From: an uncultured Muribaculaceae bacterium
GTDB taxonomy: Bacteria; Bacteroidota; Bacteroidia; Bacteroidales; Muribaculaceae
DNA: 14,749 nt
Direction of reading: 5' to 3'
Assembly (NCBI GenBank): GCA_910579105.1
Contig: CAJTRT010000052.1
Span: forward strand, 1 to 14,749
The position numbers and the translations under genes are program-made. Below the pieces are notes generated by a model. That model searched no databases, was not told the DNA's origin, and worked only from the letters and a program-made list of their open reading frames with translations. Shown one piece after another: positions 1 through 5,242 of this stretch. Positions within the stretch are counted from its first letter, which is position 1. Every line of letters starts with the position of its first letter.

Positions 1-6
1 GCGATG

Positions 7-37
7 CAAAATTACGCCATTCTTTTCAAATACGCAA
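7..37 (-). promoter_or_regulatory. Bacteroidetes-type promoter firing out of the left edge
   Basis: On the minus strand TTG (37-35) is followed after 20 bp by TAATTTTG (14-7), an exact fit to the Bacteroidetes TTG-N19/20-TAnnTTTG promoter. Transcription would start near position 1 and run left out of the window, so the gene it serves is not visible. It would be divergent from rpsU. Confidence 0.5.
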
Positions 38-107
38 CTTTTTCACGCGTTTTTCGCTCTTCCATTTCACGCAGAGGCCGATGGGGGAATTTTTTCCAGG
101 CTAATTG

Positions 108-138
108 TTGGGTAAATTGCGGAAAACGCGTAACTTTG
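108..138 (+). promoter_or_regulatory. rpsU promoter
   Basis: TTG at 108-110, a 20-bp spacer, then TAACTTTG at 131-138 match the Bacteroidetes primary sigma-factor promoter. The predicted start near 143-146 leaves an untranslated leader of about 80 nt before rpsU. A small hairpin (AGCGG 176-180 with CCGCT 186-190) lies in that leader; whether it regulates S21 synthesis cannot be told. Confidence 0.6.
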
Positions 139-227
139 CCGCGCAAAACGCCGTACGGGAGCCAACACCTCCGGCAGCGGCGTCTCCGCTAACGATAACA
201 ACAACACAATCAAGGAATAATAACAAA

Positions 228-419
228 ATGATCATCGTACAAGTTAAAGAAGGCGACAACATCGAAAAAGCTCTCAAAAAATTCAAGCGCAAATACGAGA
301 AGACCGGTATCGTGAAAGAACTCCGCGCCCGCCAGGCGTTCGAGAAGCCCTCCGTTACCAACCGCAAGAAGATGATGAAGGCCATCTACGTCCAGAAACT
401 CCGTCTGGTCGAGGAATAA
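228..419 (+). CDS. rpsU: 30S ribosomal protein S21
   Basis: A 63-residue, very basic protein that belongs to the bS21 family of the small ribosomal subunit, located near the mRNA exit/anti-SD region of the 30S. The sequence starts MIIVQVKEGDNIEKALKKFK and continues with the family's K/R-rich helices (KKFKRKYEKTGIVKELRARQAFEKPS), ending in RLVEE. Length is usual for the family. ATG 228 is chosen because it gives the canonical N-terminus; AAGGA at 212-216 lies 11 nt upstream. It is first in the rpsU-xerC-hpf cluster, an arrangement common in Bacteroidetes, with its own promoter at 108-138. xerC follows after 151 bp with a second promoter, so the genes are not tightly coupled. Identification is secure. 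Confidence 0.97.
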   Translation: MIIVQVKEGDNIEKALKKFKRKYEKTGIVKELRARQAFEKPSVTNRKKMMKAIYVQKLRLVEE

Positions 420-458
420 AGGCCGCCTTCCATACTTCGGCAAAAGGCATCCGCGACA

Positions 459-483
459 GGGGATTAGGCGAAAAACAATCCCC
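459..483 (+). terminator. possible rpsU terminator hairpin
   Basis: GGGGATT (459-465) pairs perfectly with AATCCCC (477-483) across an 11-nt loop, 40 bp after the rpsU stop. No T-run follows immediately; the first is at 506-511. Its position supports a role at the end of rpsU, but as an intrinsic terminator it is weak. Confidence 0.25.
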
Positions 484-508
484 CAGGTGGCGAAAAAGCT
501 GAGAATTT

Positions 509-539
509 TTTGTTTTCACGAAAGTTTTCGTTAATTTCG
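509..539 (+). promoter_or_regulatory. xerC-hpf promoter
   Basis: TTTG (509-512), a 19-bp spacer and TAATTTCG (532-539) match the Bacteroidetes promoter with one change (TTCG for TTTG). The start would fall near 545, leaving about 25 nt before the xerC ATG at 571. Confidence 0.5.
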
Positions 540-570
540 CTACCGAGAGCCAACCTCTCGACGCGAGCCT

Positions 571-1473
571 ATGCTGACAGACGCATTTTTGACATATCTC
601 CGGTGTGAGCTGAACTGTTCGGCCCACACCGTTGCCACATATGGCAACGCGCTTGAACGGTTCGTCGACTTCGTGACGGGGGGCAGGCCAGCGGAGTTCG
701 ACGCGGCGAGCGTCACGGGCGCCGACGCCCGCGCCTGGGCGCTCTCGCTTTCCTCGCGGGGGCTCGGAGCGCGCACCGTGCGCAAGATGCTGACAGCCCT
801 GAGCAGCTTCTACAACTACCTTTCGCGCCTGGGGCTGGCGAAGTCGAACCCCGCCTCCGAGGTACCCCTCGCCAGGTTCGCCAAAGACCTCCCGGTGTAT
901 GTCAGGCAGAAGGAGATGGAGGAGGCGCTCGACGAGAAACCCCTCGCCGCCGACAGCTTCCGCGAGCAGCGCGACCGCCTGATGGTGCTCATGCTGTACT
1001 CGACCGGTATGCGGCGCGCCGAGCTGATCGCCCTCCGCGACGCCGACGTTGACACCGCGCGGGGCGAACTAAAAGTGCTCGGGAAACGTAATAAGGAGAG
1101 AGTAATCCCCTTTGGCGACGAGCTGAGGGAGGCGATAGAGCGCTACCGCGCCACAAGGGCGCGATACACCGGGCAGGATACCACCGAGCGTTTCTTCACC
1201 CGCAGGGAGGAAGGGCTGCCGGTATACCCCACCCTGGTAGAGCGGGTGGTGAAGCAGGAACTGACAGGCCACACAAGGGCCTCGAGAATAAGCCCGCACA
1301 CGCTGCGCCACTCCTTCGCCACCGACATGCTCAACAACGGGGCCGACCTCACGGCCGTGCAACAACTGCTTGGCCACCGGTCGTTGGCGACAACGCAGGT
1401 GTACACGCACATAACATACCGCGACCTTAAACAGAATTACGAACTCGCGCACCCGCGTGCGCAAAAACATTAA
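571..1473 (+). CDS. xerC: tyrosine recombinase XerC/XerD family
   Basis: A 300-residue tyrosine recombinase of the Xer group, which in the known family resolves chromosome dimers at dif with FtsK. The N-terminal SAM-like core-binding domain (about residues 1-90) contains the family phrase LSSFYNYLSRLGLAKSNPA. The catalytic domain (about 105-300) holds every active-site residue in the expected place: R148 (TGMRRAEL), K172 (LGKRNKERVIP), H243 and R246 (HTLRHSFATDML), H269 (LLGHRSLATTQ) and the nucleophile Y278 (VYTHI). Length and spacing match XerC/XerD closely. ATG 571 follows a promoter at 509-539. The stop codon is built into the Shine-Dalgarno of hpf, so the two genes are probably co-transcribed. 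Its place between rpsU and hpf argues for a housekeeping Xer protein rather than a mobile-element integrase. Whether it acts at dif alone or with a partner cannot be seen; no dif site was found. Confidence 0.9.
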   Translation: MLTDAFLTYLRCELNCSAHTVATYGNALERFVDFVTGGRPAEFDAASVTGADARAWALSLSSRGLGARTVRKMLTALSSFYNYLSRLGLAKSNPASEVPLARFAKDLPVYVRQKEMEEALDEKPLAADSFREQRDRLMVLMLYSTGMRRAELIALRDADVDTARGELKVLGKRNKERVIPFGDELREAIERYRATRARYTGQDTTERFFTRREEGLPVYPTLVERVVKQELTGHTRASRISPHTLRHSFATDMLNNGADLTAVQQLLGHRSLATTQVYTHITYRDLKQNYELAHPRAQKH

Positions 1474-1478
1474 GGAGG
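1472..1478 (+). promoter_or_regulatory. strong Shine-Dalgarno of hpf overlapping the xerC stop
   Basis: AAGGAGG begins inside the xerC TAA stop (1471-1473) and sits 7 nt before the hpf ATG. It is the best anti-SD match I noticed among the gene starts here; most others show little or none, as expected for Bacteroidetes. It suggests high or coupled translation of hpf. Confidence 0.65.
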
Positions 1479-1485
1479 AGACAAC

Positions 1486-1776
1486 ATGGACGTAAAGATT
1501 CAGGCAATCAACTTCGACGCCACCGACAAACTGAAAGCCTTCATCAACAAGAAAGCGGAACGCGTTCAGCGCCACAGCCCAGCGATCACCTCGGTAGACG
1601 TCAAACTCACAGTTGTCAAACCGGAAACGGCCTTGAACAAGGAGGCCGTCGTGAAGGTGCTCCAGCCACAGGAGGAGATGGTCGCCACCAAGGTCGCCGA
1701 CACATTCGAGGAAGCGATCGACCTCTGCCTCGAGGCAATCGAGAAGCAGCTCGAGAAGAAAAAAGGCACCAAATAA
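1486..1776 (+). CDS. hpf: short ribosome hibernation-promoting factor (HPF/RaiA/YfiA family)
   Basis: A 96-residue protein of the sigma-54 modulation/S30AE family. Known members bind the decoding region of the 30S subunit in stationary phase and silence or store ribosomes. The whole length is the S30AE domain: MDVKIQAINFDATDKLKAFINKKAERV, then VDVKLTVVKPETALNKEAVVKVLQPQEEMVATKVADTFEEAIDLCLEAIEKQLEKKK, the expected beta-alpha-beta-beta-beta-alpha pattern. There is no C-terminal dimerisation domain, so this is the short form. It lies 12 bp downstream of xerC with a strong Shine-Dalgarno. The sequence shows no stress-specific promoter. Confidence in the family is high; whether it causes 100S dimers or acts like RaiA cannot be decided. 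Confidence 0.9.
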   Translation: MDVKIQAINFDATDKLKAFINKKAERVQRHSPAITSVDVKLTVVKPETALNKEAVVKVLQPQEEMVATKVADTFEEAIDLCLEAIEKQLEKKKGTK

Positions 1777-1842
1777 CCTTGACCCAGAGCGATGATCCCC
1801 TGCCTCTCTTTCGCCCAATGCCCGCATGGCGGAGCGGGAGGG

Positions 1843-1933
1843 TGTAGGGACGCGGCGTGCCGCGTAGAATCAGAGACTCATAGTTGACGCGGCGTGCCGT
1901 GCGTTCCCATACGCGGCACGCCGCGTCCCTACA
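1843..1933. repeat. large inverted repeat made of a 16-bp palindromic unit
   Basis: Perfect 23-bp inverted arms lie at 1843-1865 and 1911-1933 around a 45-nt centre. Each arm contains ACGCGGCGTGCCGCGT (1850-1865; reverse strand at 1911-1926), which is itself a palindrome around a two-base centre. A third, slightly diverged copy starts at 1887. Related units occur at 5056-5078 and 13471-13512. The element lies between the converging hpf and GT-C genes, 36 bp from the latter's end, so it could also serve as a two-way terminator, though no T-run flanks it. The remaining bases of 1777-1968 show nothing recognisable. Confidence 0.8.
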
Positions 1934-1968
1934 AGTTGATTCCCGGTGCCGACTCCGTGCGCGCGGTT

Positions 1969-2264
1969 TTATTCGGAAGGCATGCGGCGGAAAACCACGA
2001 ACCAGCGGTAGTCCTCGGAGCGGTACAGCCCGGTGGCCTCAATCGCGTCGCGCATCGGGTTGCGCTCGAAATCGCAGGAATCATTCGCGCCGTACTTCGC
2101 GAAAACGATGTCACCGACTGCGCCGGAACGTATCGCTTCGAGCAACAGGTCAATCTTATCCTCGTCGTCAAAGATCCTGTCGTCCCACGAATGAGGCCAA
2201 AGCTCGTTGCGGCTTCCCCAGAGGTATTCCGAGAAGAAGCGCCTGTTGTTATGGCCGATAACCA
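1969..2264 (-). pseudogene. out-of-frame C-terminal part of the GT-C membrane glycosyltransferase
   Basis: This reading frame continues the 2249-3631 gene after a +1 shift. Read through the shift, the protein goes from GRRVVPDSP into LVIGHNNRRFFSEYLWGSRN and ends at FRRMPSE, adding about 98 residues. The segment is soluble, rich in aromatic and charged residues, and resembles the periplasmic C-terminal domain expected after the last membrane helix of such transferases. As the sequence stands it has no sensible start codon and no start signal. It is therefore either lost, restored by slippage on the G7 tract (2265-2271), or separated by a sequencing error. Confidence 0.6.
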
Positions 2265-3631
2265 GGGGGGGAATCGGGCACCACGCGTCTACCTTCTTCA
2301 ATCATCTCGTTTATTTCGGCGGCCCGTGCTTCGGTTGTCGTATTCCCTTGGAGCAAAGGATGGTCCACGGTGTGACGGGCATTGAGCCATCCACCGTCGA
2401 AAGTCGTGTGCGCGGCGGTGAAAAAAGGCATGGCGAGCGCTGTCGACAGCAGGATAGTCCAGGTCGTACGCAGCCCGGCCTCTGCATAACGTTTGCCGGG
2501 CACAAAATGTGAAAGCAGCGCCATGCATACCGGGATCGAGGTCAGGGCCATGAACTTGAATGTTCCCCCGTCGCTGCCGGCCATGGGCACGACGCAGCAC
2601 CCGACGATCACGATAGCCCGCGATATCGACCACCACCGCTCATTCCGGTTTGAGGCCATGGCGTATATCCCTGCCATTATCACCGTGACGGCGGTCGTTA
2701 ACCGGCAGACGGAATAGAACATTCTGTCGATTTTCAGAAAGAGCACGCAGGTGACGACCGCGAACAGCGCCGCGTATGCCCCGTATCGGAGCCAAACGTT
2801 GCCGCGGATTCTCGATACGACGAACACAAACACCAGCAGCATGGCGATGTCCAACAGGTCAAGCCGCCCGGAATGGATATACGCGCCCACAAGTCGTCCG
2901 ACATCATGCCCCGACACGAAATTCTCTCTGAGAGAAACGACCCACTGCCACGGGTCGCCGGCATACAGGAGGCAGAGCATCAGGAACATCGCCACCATAT
3001 ATGCCGCGAGAAAGCCCGCTGTTTTCCTCAGGCCGCCCCACCGGCCCGAATCGTCGCATAAGAACAAGGCGAGTATGGCGACAGGCACAATCACAATGTC
3101 GGGGAAGCGGCTCAGGGTCGCGCAGGCGCCGAAAAGCCCCAGCAGCACGAGGTTCCAACGTCCCCCTCCGTCCCATAACCGCGCTATCGACAGCATGGAT
3201 AACGTGGTGAAAAGGACGGCGTAGCAATCCCACCCTATCAGCCGCGACTTGGTAGGGGTGCAAAGGGCGGATGCCAGAAGGAGGATGAAAAGGAGCATCG
3301 CCCGGTTCGAATCACGGCTCGAACGATAGAAGTATATTGTGGAGCATCCGACCGCGGCCGCGGTGAGCAGGAATGTCAGCACCCGCATGGAATATAGCGA
3401 ATACCCGAAACAGCAGCCGAAAATATGGGAAATCGCCGAGGATAGAATCGCCTGCGGATTAATCCGCGGATTCATGGCGTTCATGGTCTGGTAAGCCTCG
3501 TCGTTAACGTCGAATCCGAATCCGGCGAACCATATGCCGAAGATGACGAGCGCCGCGCAGCACGCCAGTAGAACGACCGCCAGGGAGCGCGACGCGGCAC
3601 TCCCTTTTTCAATGTGCCTGTGATATTGCAT
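2249..3631 (-). CDS. multi-spanning GT-C-type glycosyltransferase, frameshifted near the 3' end
   Basis: A 460-residue integral membrane protein with about ten hydrophobic segments (for example LAVVLLACCAALVIFGIWFAG near residues 17-36 and MVAMFLMLCLLYAG). Just after the first helix it has DVNDEAY (41-47), the acidic motif in the first external loop that is typical of GT-C/GT39 and ArnT-like transferases, which move a sugar from a polyprenyl-phosphate carrier to a periplasmic acceptor. The acceptor is unknown. It starts at ATG 3631, 25 bp after the GtrB-like gene, so the two form an operon and probably a pathway: GtrB loads the lipid carrier and this enzyme uses it. The frame ends at 2249 after PPGYRP because the tract at 2265-2271 has seven G (C on the coding strand); with six, the protein would be 553 residues ending at 1969. 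No gene for a GtrA-type flippase is visible. Confidence 0.7.
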   Translation of the reverse strand: MQYHRHIEKGSAASRSLAVVLLACCAALVIFGIWFAGFGFDVNDEAYQTMNAMNPRINPQAILSSAISHIFGCCFGYSLYSMRVLTFLLTAAAVGCSTIYFYRSSRDSNRAMLLFILLLASALCTPTKSRLIGWDCYAVLFTTLSMLSIARLWDGGGRWNLVLLGLFGACATLSRFPDIVIVPVAILALFLCDDSGRWGGLRKTAGFLAAYMVAMFLMLCLLYAGDPWQWVVSLRENFVSGHDVGRLVGAYIHSGRLDLLDIAMLLVFVFVVSRIRGNVWLRYGAYAALFAVVTCVLFLKIDRMFYSVCRLTTAVTVIMAGIYAMASNRNERWWSISRAIVIVGCCVVPMAGSDGGTFKFMALTSIPVCMALLSHFVPGKRYAEAGLRTTWTILLSTALAMPFFTAAHTTFDGGWLNARHTVDHPLLQGNTTTEARAAEINEMIEEGRRVVPDSPPGYRP

Positions 3632-3656
3632 GATATATGATTGAATAAGCGTGTGT

Positions 3657-4625
3657 TTAAAGTGTTTTTCCGATACCGACCTCTTCTTTTACGGCGTATA
3701 GCGGACGCCCCTTTACCTCGGTGAATATCTTGCCAATGTATTCCCCCACTATTCCGATCGCGATAAGCACCAGGCTGCCAAGGAACCATACCGACAGCAT
3801 CAGCGACGACCACCCCGTGATGGCCTGGCCGGTGAAATACGCCGTGAGCACCCACGCCCCCACCAGCAGGTCGAGCAGCAGGAATACGAGACCTGTCATG
3901 AAAATCAGGCGTATCGGCTTGGATGTGAATGAGGTGATGCCGTCGATGGAGAAATTGAGCATCTTCATAAACGGGTATTTCGATTCACCGGCGGCCCTCG
4001 CGTCGCGTTTGTAGTACACCTTCGCCGTCGTCAGGCCGAGCTGCGGCACTATGCCCCTGAGGAAGAGGTTGCGCTCGCCGTAACGGCTGAGGAGTTCCAG
4101 CGCCCTGCGGCTCATCAGGCGGTAATCGGCATGGTCGTAGACGGTCTCGAGCCCCATCGCGTTCTGGAAAGAATAGAACCCCCTGGCAGTAAGCCTTTTG
4201 AAACGGGTGTCGGTAGAACGGTCACCCCGGACCCCGTAAACGATTTCAGCCCCGTCGTTGAACTTCTCTACCATCTCGACCATCGCCTCGGGGTCATCCT
4301 GGAGGTCGGCGTCGATCGAGATGGCCGCGTCACATAAATCCCTGACCGTCATCAATCCGGCCATAAGCACATTCTGATGACCCCGGTTATGGGCCAGCGA
4401 CAGCCCTTTGACCCTCGGGTCGGCGGAGTGCAACCCGTTGATGACCTTCCATGTGGCATCCTTGCTGCCGTCATCGCAGCACAACACGAAACTTTCCCGG
4501 GCGACCAGCCCCTTGACGGCCATCCGGTCCAGAATGTCAAGAATCTTAGGAATCGAAATTGGCAGCACCTCCTCCTCGTTATAGCATGGTACAACGACTG
4601 CTATCAGCGGTTTTTCAACAGCCAT
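3657..4625 (-). CDS. polyprenyl-phosphate glycosyltransferase, GT2 family (GtrB/DPM1-like)
   Basis: A 322-residue membrane-anchored GT2 enzyme. Known relatives transfer a hexose or similar sugar from a nucleotide sugar to undecaprenyl phosphate on the cytoplasmic face. The GT-A domain begins IAVVVPCYNEEEVLP (8-22), has the nucleotide-binding DDGS (51-54), HNRGHQNVLMAGL (79-91), the metal-site DADLQDDPE (105-113), DYRLMSR (167-173) and the GESKYPF motif (213-219) of the GtrB branch. Two C-terminal transmembrane helices follow (about 240-264 and 275-297), ending in VGEYIGKIFTEVKGRPLYAV. Length fits the family. No promoter is visible in the 50 bp directly upstream; the nearest is at 4948-4978, separated from the gene by a terminator-like hairpin, so expression may depend on read-through. 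The sugar cannot be predicted. Confidence 0.88.
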   Translation of the reverse strand: MAVEKPLIAVVVPCYNEEEVLPISIPKILDILDRMAVKGLVARESFVLCCDDGSKDATWKVINGLHSADPRVKGLSLAHNRGHQNVLMAGLMTVRDLCDAAISIDADLQDDPEAMVEMVEKFNDGAEIVYGVRGDRSTDTRFKRLTARGFYSFQNAMGLETVYDHADYRLMSRRALELLSRYGERNLFLRGIVPQLGLTTAKVYYKRDARAAGESKYPFMKMLNFSIDGITSFTSKPIRLIFMTGLVFLLLDLLVGAWVLTAYFTGQAITGWSSLMLSVWFLGSLVLIAIGIVGEYIGKIFTEVKGRPLYAVKEEVGIGKTL

Positions 4626-4675
4626 ATCATAACCCCGTTCCCAAAATCCCCGTCGGAACGATTAAGAAAGGACAT

Positions 4676-4760
4676 AAAAAAGGTGTGGGGATTGCACTGT
4701 CTTATCTCATAATCAGGTCTTGGCCACCTTAGCAGTAGATAAGACAACGCGCCCACACCT
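4676..4760 (-). terminator. terminator-like compound hairpin with T6 tail
   Basis: On the minus strand AGGTGTGGG (4760-4752) pairs with CCCACACCT (4689-4681), an internal loop follows, then GTCTTATCT (4745-4737) pairs with AGATAAGAC (4707-4699), with a 4-bp AGGT/ACCT helix in the apical part. The 3' arm runs directly into TTTTTT (4681-4676). This is a convincing intrinsic terminator for leftward transcription, although the 85-nt span is unusually long for one. Confidence 0.6.
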
Positions 4761-4833
4761 GACGCGATATGGCAAGCCTTGCGGCATGGCTATACGCCTC
4801 AAATGTGGGTGTCATTGCCTATCATCTTCACTG

Positions 4834-4932
4834 CTAATTTAAACGGCCAAGTTTGATTATGGAAGATAATATCGATAACACCCTGTGTTTTACAACAATC
4901 GGATTCCGGCTCAGAGGACGCCTCCGCGGCAT
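4834..4932 (-). CDS. possible 32-residue leader peptide
   Basis: An ATG at 4932, about 9 nt after the predicted transcription start, opens a 32-codon frame ending in TAG at 4836-4834. The peptide is basic and hydrophobic (MPRRRPLSRNPIVV, then LSILSSIIKLGRLN). No Shine-Dalgarno is visible. The stop codon lies inside TTAGCAGT (4837-4830), the 5' strand of the alternative helix, which is where a ribosome would have to sit to affect attenuation. The frame also continues upstream of the promoter, so it may be chance. I see no run of one amino acid that would name a sensed aminoacyl-tRNA, apart from three Arg codons at positions 3-5. Confidence 0.18.
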   Translation of the reverse strand: MPRRRPLSRNPIVVKHRVLSILSSIIKLGRLN

Positions 4933-4947
4933 GGCTGGAACTATCGG

Positions 4948-4978
4948 CAAAGTTAGCAAAAAAAAGCCGGTGTGCAAA
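4948..4978 (-). promoter_or_regulatory. promoter for the leader and glycosyltransferase operon
   Basis: On the minus strand TTTG (4978-4975), a 19-bp spacer and TAACTTTG (4955-4948) match the Bacteroidetes promoter exactly. The -33 element lies in the loop-side end of the 4967-4994 inverted repeat. Transcription would start near 4941. Confidence 0.6.
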
Positions 4979-4994
4979 ATTCCTTGCACACCGG
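4958..4994 (-). terminator. intrinsic terminator or operator hairpin overlapping the promoter
   Basis: Perfect 11-bp arms CCGGTGTGCAA and TTGCACACCGG (4967-4977 and 4984-4994) enclose a 6-nt loop. On the minus strand they are followed, after GC, by T8 (4965-4958). By form it is a strong leftward terminator, but no gene lies upstream of it on that strand. It covers the -33 element and spacer of the 4948-4978 promoter, so it could equally be an operator. Confidence 0.55.
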
Positions 4995-5055
4995 GATGTG
5001 GTTGAAAGGCTGGATTCGCGGGGACTCCCGGGGGTTCTAACCGTATGCCCGTTAT

Positions 5056-5078
5056 ACGCTGCACGCCGCGTCCGTACA
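5056..5078. repeat. diverged single copy of the intergenic palindrome arm
   Basis: 21 of 23 bases match the 1911-1933 arm: ACGCTGCACGCCGCGT followed by CCGTACA. Only one arm is present. It lies in the gene-poor region upstream of the 5243 gene. Nothing else recognisable was found in 4995-5190. Confidence 0.65.
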
Positions 5079-5196
5079 ACATGGATGGCGGCAGCCCCGC
5101 GAGGGAGAGCAGGGCCGCGATTCGTTTTGGACGCAATTTGTTTCCCCAAATCTGCTTTAAATTAAGAAGGATAGGATATTATCTCAAATTTTTCAG

Positions 5197-5204
5197 TAAC
5201 TTTG
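5197..5204 (+). promoter_or_regulatory. -7 element upstream of the exported-protein gene
   Basis: TAACTTTG matches the Bacteroidetes -7 element. No clear TTG lies 19-21 bp upstream, so it is a partial match. A start near 5211 would leave about 30 nt before ATG 5243. Confidence 0.35.
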
Positions 5205-5242
5205 CCCAATACAGAGCACTTAATTACAAAAGTCATATAATC

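Larger units (their letters stand above)
4676..4941 (-). ncRNA. candidate regulatory leader/attenuator RNA upstream of the glycosyltransferase operon
   Basis: A promoter at 4978-4948 would start a transcript near 4941 that meets a hairpin plus T6 ending at 4676, 51 bp before the GtrB-like start. The span shows two competing folds. The terminator pairs 4760-4752 with 4689-4681 and 4745-4737 with 4707-4699. The alternative pairs TTAGCAGT (4837-4830) with ACTGCTAA (4736-4729), and inside it CCCACA (4809-4804) with TGTGGG (4757-4752). The alternative helices are nested and use the terminator's 5' arm and apical loop, so the two folds exclude each other. I do not recognise a known riboswitch class. 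It could instead be a free-standing small RNA, or a remnant. The fold is read by eye, not computed. Confidence 0.4.

Noticed and set aside
1894..2385. 163-codon plus-strand frame opposite the GT-C 3' end
   Set aside because: It is antisense to a clearly coding (though frameshifted) C-terminal domain and has no start signal.
3303..3312. GGTTCGAATC, resembling a tRNA T-loop
   Set aside because: It lies inside the GT-C coding frame and no acceptor, D or anticodon stem can be drawn around it.
4676..4760. Resemblance to a TPP riboswitch (ACCTGAT near 4717-4711)
   Set aside because: The CTGAGA motif and the remaining conserved core are absent.
5015..5045. GC-rich stretch ending in GGGGGTTCTAACC, considered as a tRNA 3' part
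   Set aside because: No cloverleaf could be formed and the T-loop consensus does not fit.
4834..5136. 100-codon minus-strand frame through the 4995-5136 region
   Set aside because: It crosses the hairpin, T-run and promoter and has no coding-like features; only its last 32 codons are kept as a low-confidence leader peptide.
5045..5242. 66-codon N-terminal extension of the exported protein
   Set aside because: The extension would bury a clear signal peptide, covers the palindrome copy, and lies before the -7 element at 5197.
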